Source: Arenicola marina
Taxonomy: Eukaryota > Annelida > Polychaeta > Arenicolidae
DNA: 64,000 nt
Direction of reading: 5' to 3'
Assembly (NCBI GenBank): GCA_964019135.1
Contig: OZ025255.1
Coordinates: forward strand, 27,591,188 to 27,655,187
Below the pieces are notes generated by a model. That model was given only the letters and a program-made list of their open reading frames with translations. It searched no databases and was not told the DNA's origin. Positions 22,818 through 34,394 of this stretch are shown in pieces. Positions within the stretch are counted from its first letter, which is position 1. The number at the start of each line of letters is the position of its first letter. Both the position numbers and the translations under genes were made by a program.

Positions 22818-25365
22818 TGTGAGCCCATCAGTGTTTCTCGGGCGTCGGGGTCACATCCATCAGTGTTTCTCGGGCGTCGGGGTCACATCCATCAGTGTTT
22901 CTCGGGCGTCGGGGTCACATCCATTAGTGTTTCTCGGGCGTCGGGGTCACATCCATCCGTGTTTCTCTGACGTCGGGGTCACATCCATCAGGGTTTCTCG
23001 GGCGTCGGGGTCACATCCATTAGTGTTTCTCGGGCGTCGGGGTCACATCCATCAGTGTTTCTCGGGCCTCGGGGTCACATCCATCAGTGTTTCTCTGACG
23101 TCGGGGTCACATCAATCAGTGTTTCTCGGGCGTCGGGGTCACATCAATCAGTGTTTCTCGGGTGTCGGGGTCACATCCATCAGTGTTTCTCGGGCGTCGG
23201 GGTCACATCCATCAGTGTTTCTCGGGCGTCGGGGTCACATCCATTAGTGTTTCTCGGGCGTCGGGGTCACATCCATCAGTGTTTCTCTGACGTCGGGGTC
23301 ACATCAATCAGTGTTTCTCGGGTGTCGGGGTCACATCCATTAGTGTTTCTCGGGCGTCGGGGTCACATCCATCAGTGTTTCTCTGACGTCGGGGTCACAT
23401 CCATCAGTGTTTCTCGGGTGTCGGGGTCACATCCATTAGTGTTTCTCGGGCGTCGAGGTCACATCCATCAGTGTTTCACGGGTGTCGGGGTCACATCCAT
23501 TAGTGTTTCTCGGGCGTCGAGGTCACATCCATCAGTGTTTCACGGGTGTCGGGGTCACATCCATTACTGTTTCTCTGGCGTCGGGGTCACATCCATCAGG
23601 GTTTCTCGGGCGTCGGGGTCACATCCATTAATGTTTCTCGGGCGTCGGGGTCACATCCATCAGTGTTTCTCTGACGTCGGGGTCACATCAATCAGTGTTT
23701 CTCGGGTGTCGGGGTCACATCCATTAGTGTTTCTCGGGCGTCGAGGTCACATCCATCAGTGTTTCACGGGTGTCGGGGTCACATCAATCAGTGTTTCTCT
23801 GACGTCGGGGTCACATCAATCAGTGTTTCTCGGGTGTCGGGGTCACATCCATTAGTGTTTCTCGGGCGTCGGGGTCACATCCATCAGGGTTTCACAGGCG
23901 TCGGGGTCACATCCATTAGTGTTTCTCGGGCGTCGGGGTCACAACCATTACTGTTTCTCTGGCGTCGGGGTCACATCCATCAGTGTTTCTCGGGTGTCGG
24001 GGTCACATCCATCAATGTTTCTCGGGTGTCGGGGTCACATCTATCAGTGTTTCTCGGGCGTCGAGGTCACATCCATCAGTGTTTCACGGGTGTCGGGGTC
24101 ACATCAATCAGTGTTTCTCGGGTGTCGGGGTCACATCCATCAATGTTTCTCGGGCGCCGGGTAACATCTATCAGTGCTTCTCGGGCGTCGGGGTCACATC
24201 CATCAGTGTTTCTCAGACGTCGGGGTCACATTTATCAGTGCTTCTCGGGCGTCGGGGTCACATCCATCAGTGTTTCTCAGACGTCGGGGTCACATCTATC
24301 AGTGTTTCTCGGGCGTCGGAGTCACATCCATTAGTGTTTCTCGGGCGTCGGGGTCACAACCATTAGTGTTTCTCGGGCTTCGGGGTCACATCCATCAGTG
24401 TTTTCCGGGCGTCGGGGTCACAACCATCAGTGTTTCTCTGACGTCGGGGTCACATCAATCAGTGTTTCTCGGGTGTCGGGGTCACATCCATTAGTGTTTC
24501 TCGGGCGTCGGGGTCACATCCATCAGGGTTTCTCGGGCGTCGGGGTCACATCCATTAGTGTTTCTCGGGCGTCGGGGTCACATCCATCAGTGTTTCTCTG
24601 ACGTCGGGGTCACATCAATCAGTGTTTCTCGGGTGTCGGGGTCACATCCATTAGTGTTTCTCGGGCGTCGGGGTCACATCCATCAGGGTTTCTCGGGCGT
24701 CGGGGTCACATCCATTAGTGTTTCTCGGGCGTCGGGGTCACAACCATTACTGTTTCTCTGGCGTCGGGGTCACATCCATCAGTGTTTCTCGGGTGTCGGG
24801 GTCACATCCATCAATGTTTCTCGGGTGTCGGGGTCACATCTATCAGTGTTTCTCGGGCGTCGAGGTCACATCCATCAGTGTTTCACGGGTGTCGGGGTCA
24901 CATCAATCAGTGTTTCTCGGGTGTCGGGGTCACATCCATCAATGTTTCTCGGGCGCCGGGTAACATCGATCAGTGCTTCTCGGGCGTCGGGGTCACATCC
25001 ATCAGTGTTTCTCAGACGTCGGGGTCACATTTATCAGTGCTTCTCGGGCGTCGGGGTCACATCCATCAGTGTTTCTCAGACGTCGGGGTCACATCTATCA
25101 GTGTTTCTCGGGCGTCGGAGTCACATCCATTAGTGTTTCTCGGGCGTCGGGGTCACAACCATTAGTGTTTCTCGGGCTTCGGGGTCACATCCATCAGTGT
25201 TTTCCGGGCGTCGGGGTCACAACCATCAGTGTTTCTCGGGCGTCGGGGTCACAACCATTAGTGTTTCTCGGGCGTCGGGGTCCCATCCATCAGTGTTTCT
25301 CGGGCGTCGGGGTCACACCCATTAGTGTTTCTCTGGCGTCGGGGTCACAACCATCAGTGTTTCTC
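22818..25365. repeat. 32-bp satellite array, about 80 copies, with an internal 799-bp duplication
   Basis: Unit CAGTGTTTCTCGGGCGTCGG plus GGTCACATCCAT. Variant units occur in a fixed order, and the block at about 23919-24432 recurs at 24718-25231 with only one mismatch noticed (CTATC/CGATC near 24170/24969), so it was copied recently. Units are not a multiple of three and give long open frames in several registers on the + strand; these are by-products of a stop-poor repeat, not evidence for a protein. Confidence 0.95.
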
Positions 25366-25919
25366 ATTCTGGTTTATCAAGTAACCGCTCATATATTACA
25401 TAAACCTACTCTGATGGTTATAGTTCTGATATGCGCATTAAATTCAGTGGTTAGATGTGCATCCAAGGATGGCTTTAGCAGATTTTGTGTGTGAAGCGAG
25501 TGTGAAGGCAAACAGCAAAAGGTAAGCAGCGCGTACAAGCCGTTGATGCTAGGCACTGACGTAGGGCATGGGTATCCCTGTCTCGTGAGGTCTCGATCAG
25601 ATCCCGTAGTGACTGTACAGCCCTATATAGACATGTACTTGGGCAAGCCTAGCAGGGCGCATTATACCGGCACATAGCCGGAGACGCCTCTATGATGAGT
25701 TATATCGACATACGGCGAACTTGACCTCACATTCCAAACCAACAACCCCAATACATGTTTGGTCGAAAATGCTGCTTCAGGGACACTAAAATATTACTTG
25801 CAACATTTTATTCCGAGAGTTTTTTTTAAACGGAGATATTGAGACATTCAAATATTTGTTTGTAAGACTGACAATTCATGTATCCTGCGGAACGACGCCC
25901 GGGGGTTGGTTCTTGAAAA
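25366..25919. other. Unique intronic sequence between two arrays
   Basis: No exon or repeat recognised. Confidence 0.4.
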
Positions 25920-26724
25920 GCACTGCTCTGTCGCTCCAGCACACTCCGCTCACTGCTCTGTTGTCCCAGCACAGTCCGCTCACTGCTCTGTTGTCCCAGC
26001 ACAGTCCGCTCACTGCTCTGTTGTCCCAGCACAGTCCGCTCACTGCCCTGTTGTCTCAGCACAGTCCGCTCACTGCTCTGTTGTCCCAGCACAGCCCGCT
26101 CACTGCTCTGTTGTCCCAGCACAGTCCGCTCAATGCTCTGTTGTCCCAGCACAGTCCGCTCACTGTTCTGTTGTCCCCGCACAGTCCGCTCACTGCTCTG
26201 TTGTCCCAGCACAGTCCGCTCACTGCTCTGTTGTCCCAGCACAGTCCGCTCACTGCTCTGTCGCTTCAGCACAGTCCGCTCACTGCTTTGTTGCCCCAGC
26301 ACAGTCCGCTCACTGCTTTGTTGTCCCAGCACAGTCCGCTCACTGCTTTTTTGTCCCAACACAGTCCGCTCACTGCTCTGTTGTCCCAGCGCAGTCCGCT
26401 CACTGCTCTGTTGTCCCAGCACAGTTCGCTCACTGCTCTGTTGTCCCAGCACCGTCCGCTCACTGCTCTGTTGTCCAAGCACAGTCCGCTCACTGCTCTG
26501 TTGTTTAAGCACAATCCGCTCACTGCTCTGGTGTCCCAGCACAGTCCGCTCACTGCTTTGTTGTCCCAGCACTGTCCGCTCACTGCTCTGTTGCCCCAGC
26601 ACAGTCCGCTCACTACTCTGTTGCCCCAGGACAGTCCGCTCACTGCTCTGTTGCCCCAGCACAGTCCGATCACTGCTCTGTTGCCCCAGCACAGTCCGCG
26701 CACTGCTCTGTTGTCCTAGCATAG
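25920..26724 (+). repeat. 30-bp acceptor-like minisatellite before U11, 27 copies
   Basis: Unit CACTGCTCTGTTGTCCCAGC plus ACAGTCCGCT, almost perfectly in register for 27 units. Each unit holds a pyrimidine tract followed by CCAG and CACAG, i.e. a passable 3' splice site. The period is a multiple of three, so frames stay open on both strands. The array ends 31 bases before the real U11 acceptor at 26755. Confidence 0.95.
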
Positions 26725-26755
26725 TCAAAACCAACCATGCCTTTTTTCCTTGCAG

Positions 26756-27076
26756 ACTGGCCCTGGAACGTTGGCGGGCAGGGACAAACCAGAGGGGTTC
26801 CAAGGCCGCTTCTGCAAAATTTGCCAGAAATCGTTCTCGTCTAGCACCAATTACAAGTACCACATGAACCTACACCTCGGGATATACCGGTATATCTGTA
26901 ACTACTGCAATAAAGGATTCTCCTCCACATCCACCTTGAAGGGACACATGAGCAAGCACACGGGCGTCAAACAGTTCCCTTGCCACATCTGCCCAAATGA
27001 GTTCTCTTACAAGTATTGCCTCGCCGAACACTTGAGGAGGATTCACGGATTGGGTGCGGACGGCAAACCCATATGA
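26756..27076 (+). CDS. U11: alternative terminal exon, three C2H2 zinc fingers
   Basis: Acceptor CTTTTTTCCTTGCAG ends at 26755; phase 0; 106 residues. Fingers at residues 20-40, 48-68 and 76-97 with linkers LGIYRYI and TGVKQFP. In finger 1 Tyr stands where the core Leu is expected (SSTNYKYH). Finger 3 helix is YKYCLAEH. The last codons (GADGKPI) and the stop lie inside a 78-bp tandem repeat. Together with U12 it forms a subgroup with KQF in the second linker. Confidence 0.92.
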   Translation, partial: TGPGTLAGRDKPEGFQGRFCKICQKSFSSSTNYKYHMNLHLGIYRYICNYCNKGFSSTSTLKGHMSKHTGVKQFPCHICPNEFSYKYCLAEHLRRIHGLGADGKPI

Positions 27077-27283
27077 CGACCTGTTACTCCTGTTTAGTCC
27101 CGCGATGTTCATGGGTGGAAGGTCGATCTGGGTGCGGACGGCAAACCCATATGACGACCTGTTACTCCTGTTTAGTCCCGCGATGTTCATGTGTGGGAGG
27201 TCGATCTGGGTGCGGACGGCAAACCCATATGACGACCTGTTACTCCTGTTTAGTCCCGCGATGTTCATGTGTGGGAGGTCGAT
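27051..27283 (+). repeat. 78-bp tandem repeat spanning the U11 stop codon, three copies
   Basis: Unit starts TGGGTGCGGACGGCAAACCC at 27051, 27129 and 27207. Copy one contains the last seven codons of U11 and its TGA; copies two and three repeat the same coding-plus-stop segment in the 3' UTR. The copies are nearly identical. Confidence 0.93.
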
Positions 27284-29463
27284 CCCGCCATGTAAACAGG
27301 GTTTGGGCTGTCTCTGCAAAACCCTTTTCCATGAAGGGTCTCTTTAAGTTTGTTTTAAGATTTTATATCCGATCAGTCCGCCCGCAGCGTACAGTGGACT
27401 TCTGGACATACCGCTTGTTAAAACGAGCTGGTCGTTGCGGTCAGACAGACAGTGCACAACAACGAAGCCGTTTGATCGCCCAATGGTCAACTTGATCTGG
27501 TCGAACACGTTATAGGAAATCGTGTCACTGTGAAATGAAGTCAGTTTGTGTTAGTTGTAACATCGCTATTGCAATAGTGAATTATCCGCGACACCTGCTT
27601 AACATGGGGCAGACTATCCGTGAGATATATATTACTCTCCTGTGACAAGGGATAAGATATCCACATCCCCTCCGTATAGGGCAGAAATATGTTACACCGG
27701 GGAGTAATAGGGCTATACAGTCTCGTTCGCCTAGCCTTCCGGTTTAATTATTTTGGGGACAAACAAACGAAGCACGTTCGGAACGAGTTTAGTATCTCTG
27801 CTCACACCGGTACCCTGGCTATCTGTGACGTAGGTGTGACGTATATGTTACGCAAAGACAGATACTGGGAACCAGACTACCTGCGCAAGAGCCAGGCGCC
27901 GAGGGGTGGGTCCATTGCGGAAGACCTAGCGATATGATTTAAAATATTTAAGAAATATATCTGCACAAAACGGTTAGACGACATATTTTTCATTCATTTG
28001 CGCCATCACAATGACGAATATTTATTACGCCGGGACAACACGGCTGAGAAACGTTTTTTGGCATTTCCTACGAAAACGAGGCATTATGACGTCACACGGA
28101 TTCCTCCCAGTGACAACGTTGGCGCAATGCTTCAAACAGAAAACTTACAAAGAATTAAGAAACTTTGTCTTTTCGTGATCCAAAAGTGATACGAAAACAT
28201 CCAACTGGTCTTATTTTACTTATACCATGTGGTTTAATGACGCATCCGTGTGTTGTTACTCCACGCACTGCACATTTTGACAGCGGAATGGTTAAGTCGA
28301 TCACTTGCTCTCGCCATGTTTGTTACCGCGGAGGCACGTGAAACTCTGCGACGTCACTCGCTGTTTATGGAACTCGCGAAAGCGCGGGTGCCGGGCTAAA
28401 TATAAAACGCTATTCTTAGTGATTTAAGACGGATTTTTTCTTGTATATTCCCAAAGTTCTGCGCTTGATCGCCTACAAATATGTTAACGTTTACCTTCCA
28501 CAGCCATGTTTAGTGAAATGGTACTCATAGGCTTTAGAATAAACCTAAAAGAAATTGGCTTATAGCCTATACTTTTAACATGGAGCACGTGTGTTTGTTT
28601 GTCCCCAAAACTGAAGTCTCGGGGCCCGATCGCGAGAACTGTATAGCCCTATAGGTGAAATAGTGGCGGATCGGTTGCATGGGAAGAACAAAAAATATAC
28701 TGGCCTCAAGGATAATAACCTGCCACTGCTGTCATAATACCTTCGCTCATCTTGACCACATGATGAATATTCACCGACTGAATGATGTGAATGGAACACA
28801 TCTATCAGGTTCAAACACCTTATTGGCTGCGCTGTCGCTGTTGATGTTAACTCATGCGACGTCTCTCTTGATATAGGCTGCAATCCTGCCACCCCAATGT
28901 CCTAATCCCCTGCTGTGTCCTGACATGGTGCTCCTTGACTGTGACCAGGGTGTGGGGCATCATTGGGTCTTTTTGTGGTTTGTTGCCGTGGGTGTTGACT
29001 GATGTCGGTGGGCGTACATCCAGTACAAAGACAAAGACTAGAGCACTTATGTATTGTGTGAACCTCGCGGTTCTGTAGTCACAATCTTCGGCAACTGTGG
29101 GCTTCTGAATGTAGAGAGGACTTCGCCAGTAGCCGTCCAAGTGGAACTAATGTAATAGGTACTTTTAGCAATTACGTTTGCTTTCTGGTGCATGTGACCC
29201 ACGAAACCTGTACTGCAGCATATGGGATATTTTCTGCGTTGACGTTGTAAAACCATATATACAGACAATAAACGTTTGGTCAAATCACTACAAACACAAC
29301 TGATTGCGATCTTATCATTTATTCCGATTACGAAGTGAACTTAGTCTCCGTAGGCGCCAAGCGTGTGTGGACTATTCTTCGCTGTAGTATTAGTGTAGTG
29401 GGCGTGGTATATGACGAGGTGACCGTCAAGTAGTTACAGTGACCGGGGGTGACACCAGGCAAT
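27284..29463. other. 3' flank of U11 and intron before U12
   Basis: No intact exon. A possible decayed zinc-finger exon lies at 28681-28876, with AATAAA at 29267-29272 after it. The rest is unique. Confidence 0.45.
28681..28876 (+). pseudogene. Possible relic of a zinc-finger terminal exon
   Basis: One frame reads TCHCCHNTFAHLDHMMNIH, which resembles finger 1 of the family with about four residues lost between the Cys pair and the His pair. It is preceded by CGGTTGCAT, close to the CGGTTGCAG acceptors of the D group but with the AG destroyed, and followed by a poly(A) signal at 29267. No intact finger 2 or 3 remains. It could equally be chance similarity. Confidence 0.3.
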
Positions 29464-29630
29464 TGACGCTTCTGGTTTCGTCGCAGACTGGTTCCCTGGT
29501 TGACAGCCACGTGGCACCTGACGCTTTTAGCTTTTTCGTTACAGACTGGTTGCCTGGTTGACAGCCACGTGGCACATGACCCTTCTGGTTTCATTACAGA
29601 CTGGTTCCCTGGTTGACAGCCACATGGGGC
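29464..29630 (+). repeat. Triplicated 3' splice site of U12 (55-58 bp units)
   Basis: Units begin at 29464, 29519 and 29577, each with a pyrimidine-rich stretch, CAG and then ACTGGTTCCCTGGTTGACAG. Candidate acceptors end at 29486, 29544 and 29599. Only the third is in frame with the zinc fingers; from the first two, translation stops at a TGA within the next unit. Confidence 0.9.
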
Positions 29631-29953
29631 GGGAACTTGACAACAGAGGCCAGCTGTGGGAGTGTCACCATTGCAAGAGGACCTTCACCGCCAACTACAG
29701 CCTGAAGCAACATTTAAACTTGCACCTGGGCATCTACAAGTACCGCTGCCGCCTCTGTAACAAGGGCTTCTCTTCCACGTCGGCGCTGCGGGGACACATG
29801 AGCAAGCACACTGGGGTCAAGCAGTTTACATGTGAAGTCTGTCACAAAGCGTTCTCCTACAAGCACCACTATGTGGAACATATCCGGACCGCCCATGTCC
29901 CCACGACCGTCCCGCTTGCGCCAGAGGACGGCTCACAGCAGAGTGGCACATAG
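29600..29953 (+). CDS. U12: alternative terminal exon, three C2H2 zinc fingers
   Basis: The start is set by the third of three tandem acceptors (GGTTTCATTACAG ending at 29599), the only one giving phase 0 into the fingers; 117 residues. Fingers at residues 22-42, 50-70 and 78-99, linkers LGIYKYR and TGVKQFT. Finger 3 carries Tyr in place of the core helix Leu (KHHYVEH). An 18-residue Pro/Thr/Ser-rich tail follows. The upstream acceptors, if used, would give a truncated product lacking fingers, a possible off state. Confidence 0.9.
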   Translation, partial: TGSLVDSHMGRELDNRGQLWECHHCKRTFTANYSLKQHLNLHLGIYKYRCRLCNKGFSSTSALRGHMSKHTGVKQFTCEVCHKAFSYKHHYVEHIRTAHVPTTVPLAPEDGSQQSGT

Positions 29954-30074
29954 GCGTTCACTGTGCCCAGGTGACTTTAATGCATTAGGTATGAATAGCA
30001 TCCCCGGGGATTGCGCTCGACGTCTTTGCGGTGTTAACTTGCCGTCATAGTTGTGACTGTATAGATAAATTGAA

Positions 30075-33000
30075 ACGCCTTGTAGACGGTCTGTTATCAT
30101 TGCCCCTACGGTCCCGGTCATGGCCCCTACAGAACGCCGTGCAGACGATCCCTTTCATTGCCGTACAGAACGCTTTTTCGACTGTCCGTGTCATTGCCGC
30201 TGCAGAACGCCTTGCAAAGGGTTCGTTTAATTGCCGCTGCAGAACGCCTTGCAAAGGGTTCGTTTAATTGCCGCTGCAGAACGCCTTGCAAAGGGTTCGT
30301 TTAATTGCCGCTGCAGAACGCCTTGCTAAGGGTTCGTTTAATTGCCCCTACAGAACGTCGTGTAAACAATCAGCGTAATTGCCCCTACAGAACGCCTTGT
30401 AGACGGTCCCTGTCATGGCACCTACAGAACGCCTCGTAGACGATCCCTGTCATGGCTCCTACAGAACGCCTCGTAGACGATCCCTGTCATGGCTCCTACA
30501 GAACGCCTTGTCAACGGTCCGTTTCGTTGTCCTTACAGAACGCCTTGTCAACGGTCCGTTTCATTGTCCTTACAGAACGCCTTGTCAACGGTCCGTTTCA
30601 TTGTCCTTACAGAACGCCTTGTCAATGGTCCGTTTCATTGTTCCTACAGAACGCCTTGTCAATGGTCCGTTTCATTGTCCTTACAGAACGCCTTGTCAAC
30701 GGTCCGTTTCGTTGTTCTTACAGAACGCCTTGTCAACGGTCCGTTTCATTGTTCTTACAGAACGCTTTGTCAATGGTCCGTTTCGTTGTTCTTACAGAAC
30801 GCCTTGTCAACGGTTCGTTTCATTGTCCTTACAGAACGCCTTGTCAACGGTCCGTTTCATTGTCCTTACAGAACGCCTTGTCAATGGTCCGTTTCATTGT
30901 TCTTACAGAACGCCTTGTCAATGGTCCGTTTCGTTGTTCTTACAGAACGCCTTGTCAGCGGTCCGTTTCATTGTTCTTACAGAACGCCTTGTCAACGGTC
31001 CGTTTCGTTGTTCTTACAGAACGCCTTGTCAACGGTCCGTTTCGTTGTTCTTACAGAACGCCTTGTCAACGGTCCGTTTCATTGTTCTTACAGAACGCCT
31101 TGTCAGCGGTCCGTTTCGTTGTCCTTACAGAACGCCTTGTCAGCGGTCCGTTTCAGTGTTCTTACAGAACGCCTTGTCAGCGGTCCGTTTCATTGTTCTT
31201 ACAGAACGCCTTGTCAGCGGTCCGTTTCGTTGTCCTTACAGAACGCCTTGTCAGCGGTCCGTTTCATTGTCCTTACAGAACGCCTTGTCCACGGTCCGTT
31301 TCATTGTCCTTACAGAACGCCTTGTCAATGGTCCGTTTCGTTGTCCTTACAGAACGCCTTGTCAGCGGTCCGTTTCATTGTCCTTACAGAACGCCTTGTC
31401 CACGGTCCGTTTCATTGTCCTTACAGAACGCCTTGTCAATGGTCCGTTTCGTTGTCCTTACAGAACGCCTTGTCAGCGGTCCGTTTCATTGTCCTTACAG
31501 AACGCCTTGTCCACGGTCCGTTTCATTGTCCTTACAGAACGCCTTGTCAACGGTCCGTTTCATTGTTCTTACAGAACGCCTTGTCAACGGTCCGTTTCAT
31601 TGTTCTTACAGAACGCCTTGTCAATGGTCCGTTTCATTGTTCTTACAGAACGCCTTGTCAATGGTCCGTTTCGTTGTTCTTACAGAACGCCTTGTCAATG
31701 GTCCGTTTCATTGTCCTTACAGAACGCCTTGTCAATGGTCCGTTTCATTGTTCTTACAGAACGCCTTGTCAATGGTCCGTTTCATTGTTCTTACAGAACG
31801 CCTTGTCAATGGTCCGTTTCGTTGTTCTTACAGAACGCCTTGTCAGCGGTCCGTTTCATTGTGCTTACAGAACGCCTTGTCAGCGGTCCGTTTCATTGTC
31901 CTTACAGAACGCCTTGTCAGCGGTCCGTTTCATTGTCCTTACAGAACGCCTTGTCAACGGTCCGTTTCATTGTCCTTACAGAACGCCTTGTCAGCGGTCC
32001 GTTTCATTGTCCTTACAGAACGCCTTGTCAGCGGTCCGTTTCATTGTCCTTACAGAACGCCTTGTCAACGGTCCGTTTCATTGTCCTTACAGAACGCCTT
32101 GTCAACGGTCCGTTTCATTGTTCTTACAGAACGCCTTGTCAGCGGTCCGTTTCATTGTCCTTACAGAACGCCTTGTCAACGGTCCGTTTCATTGTCCTTA
32201 CAGAACGCCTTGTCAACGGTCCGTTTCGTTGTTCTTACAGAACGCCTTGTCAGCGGTCCGTTTCGTTGTCCTTACAGAACGCCTTGTCAGCGGTCCGTTT
32301 CATTGTCCTTACAGAACGCCTTGTCAACGGTCCGTTTCATTGTCCTTACAGAACGCCTTGTCAACGGTCCGTTTCGTTGTTCTTACAGAACGCCTTGTCA
32401 GCGGTCCGTTTCGTTGTCCTTACAGAACGCCTTGTCAACGGTCCGTTTCATTGTCCTTACAGAACGCCTTGTCAACGGTCCGTTTCATTGTCCTTACAGA
32501 ACGCCTTGTCAACGGTCCGTTTCATTGTTCTTACAGAACGCCTTGTCAACGGTCCGTTTCATTGTCCTTACAGAACGCCTTGTCAACGGTCCGTTTCATT
32601 GTCCTTACAGAACGCCTTGTCAACGGTCCGTTTCATTGTTCTTACAGAACGCTTTGTCAGCGGTCCGTTTCATTGTCCTTACAGAACGCCTTGTCAATGG
32701 TCCGTTTCGTTGTTCTTACAGAACGCCTTGTCAGCGGTCCGTTTCATTGTCCTTACAGAACGCCTTGTCAATGGTCCGTTTCGTTGTTCTTACAGAACGC
32801 CTTGTCAGCGGTCCGTTTCATTGTCCTTACAGAACGCCTTGTCAACGGTCCGTTTCATTGTCCTTACAGAACGCCTTGTCAACGGTCCGTTTCGTTGTTC
32901 TTACAGAACGCCTTGTCAGCGGTCCGTTTCATTGTCCTTACAGAACGCCTTGTCAACGGTCCGTTTCATTGTCCTTACAGAACGCCTTGTCAGCGGTCCG

Positions 33001-34026
33001 TTTCATTGTCCTTACAGAACGCCTTGTCAACGGTCCGTTTCGTTGTTCTTACAGAACGCCTTGTCAGCGGTCCGTTTCATTGTCCTTACAGAACGCCTTG
33101 TCAGCGGTCCGTTTCATTGTCCTTACAGAACGCCTTGTCAACGGTCCGTTTCATTGTCCTTACAGAACGCCTTGTCAACGGTCCGTTTCGTTGTTCTTAC
33201 AGAACGCCTTGTCAGCGGTCCCTTTCATTGTCCTTACAGAACGCTTTGTCAGCAGTCCGTTTCATTGTTCTTACAGAACGCCTTGTCAATGGTCCGTTTC
33301 GTTGTTCTTACAGAACGCCTTGTCAACGGTCCGTTTCATTGTCCTTACAGAACGCCTTGTCAACGGTCCGTTTCATTGTTTTTACAGAACGCCTTGTCAA
33401 CGGTCCGTTTCATTGTCCTTACAGAACGCCTTGTCAACGGTCCGTTTCATTGTCCTTACAGAACGCCTTGTCAACGGTCCGTTTCGTTGTTCTTACAGAA
33501 CGCCTTGTCAATGGTCCGTTTCATTGTTCTTACAGAACGCCTTGTCAACGGTCCGTTTCATTGTTCTTACAGAACGCCTTGTCAACGGTCCGTTTCATTG
33601 TTCTTACAGAACGCCTTGTCAACGGTCCGTTTCATTGTCCTTACAGAACGCCTTGTCAACGGTCCGTTTCATTGTTCTTACAGAACGCCTTGTCAACGGT
33701 CCGTTTCATTGTTCTTACAGAACGCCTTGTCAACGGTCCGTTTCATTGTTCTTACAGAACGCCTTGTCAACGGTCCGTTTCGTTGTTCTTACAGAACGCC
33801 TTGTCAACGGTCCGTTTCATTGTTCTTACAGAACGCCTTGTCAACGGTCCGTTTCATTGTTCTTACAGAACGCCTTGTCAACGGTCCGTTTCATTGTTCT
33901 TACAGAACGCCTTGTCAACGGTCCGTTTCATTGTCCTTACAGAACGCCTTGTCCACGGTCCGTTTCATTGTTCTTACAGAACGCCTTGTCAACGGTCCGT
34001 TTCATTGTTCTTACAGAACGCCTTGA
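30075..34026 (+). repeat. 37-bp minisatellite of amplified U13 splice acceptors, over 100 copies
   Basis: Unit CTTACAGAACGCCTTGTCAA followed by CGGTCCGTTTCATTGTT. Read across units, each contains TTTCATTGTTCTTACAG/AACGCC, a good polypyrimidine tract and AG. The last copy (AG at 34015-34016) is the acceptor of U13. The left 10 units (30075-30450) are diverged, the rest differ at a few positions (CAT/CGT, AAC/AGC/AAT, CTT/TCT). The unit contains no TAA, TAG or TGA in any frame, so all three + frames are open for about 3.6 kb. Three units make 111 bp, so every third acceptor is in frame with the U13 fingers. Confidence 0.95.
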
Positions 34027-34394
34027 GCCGCGGACGAGGACCGCTGGACGCCCAGGGGTCTGAGTGGGCAGAGTCACCTGCCCAGGCCGGCAATCAGCCG
34101 GGAGCGCAGGCGCAGGCGCAGGCGCAGTCGCACGTTTGTCCGTACTGTCAGCGGACGTTCACATGCGGCCACAGCCTGAAGCAGCACGTGAACCTACACC
34201 GCGGCATCTACAAGTACAAGTGTCCCTACTGCGGCAAGGGGTGTTCCTCAACGGCCGGGCTGGAAGGTCACGTGGCCAAACACACCGGCGTCAAGGCCTT
34301 TACTTGCCACGTGTGCGGCAGAGGTTTTGCCTATAAACAGACGCTGGTCGACCACATGAGGATGACTCATGGCACTGCTGCCCCTGCCAAATAG
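34017..34394 (+). CDS. U13: alternative terminal exon, three zinc fingers, behind an acceptor array
   Basis: The shortest form starts at the last acceptor (TTGTTCTTACAG ending at 34016), phase 0, 125 residues. The same frame stays open upstream to 30489, so use of any third-unit acceptor would add multiples of 37 residues. The 40-residue lead has a short QA repeat. Fingers at residues 41-61, 69-89 and 97-118, linkers RGIYKYK and TGVKAFT. In the middle finger the core Phe is replaced by Cys (GKGCSST), rare in this set. The C-terminal codons and stop lie in a 99-bp repeat. Poly(A) signal AATAAA at 35125-35130. Confidence 0.9.
   Translation, partial: NALSRGRGPLDAQGSEWAESPAQAGNQPGAQAQAQAQSHVCPYCQRTFTCGHSLKQHVNLHRGIYKYKCPYCGKGCSSTAGLEGHVAKHTGVKAFTCHVCGRGFAYKQTLVDHMRMTHGTAAPAK

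Noticed and set aside
22819-25494. Long open frames (up to 266 codons) through the 32-bp satellite
   Set aside because: Stop-poor tandem repeat open in several frames at once, with no acceptor, domain or conserved start; not a protein gene.
25826-26867. Open frames on both strands across the 30-bp array, including 345 codons on the minus strand
   Set aside because: Period divisible by three keeps frames open by default; the real coding exon begins at 26756.
30415-34063. Three overlapping + frames of about 1200 codons as genuine large proteins
   Set aside because: All three frames are open because the 37-bp unit lacks stop triplets. Only the frame joining U13 could be translated, and only if upstream acceptors are used; reported as a hypothesis.
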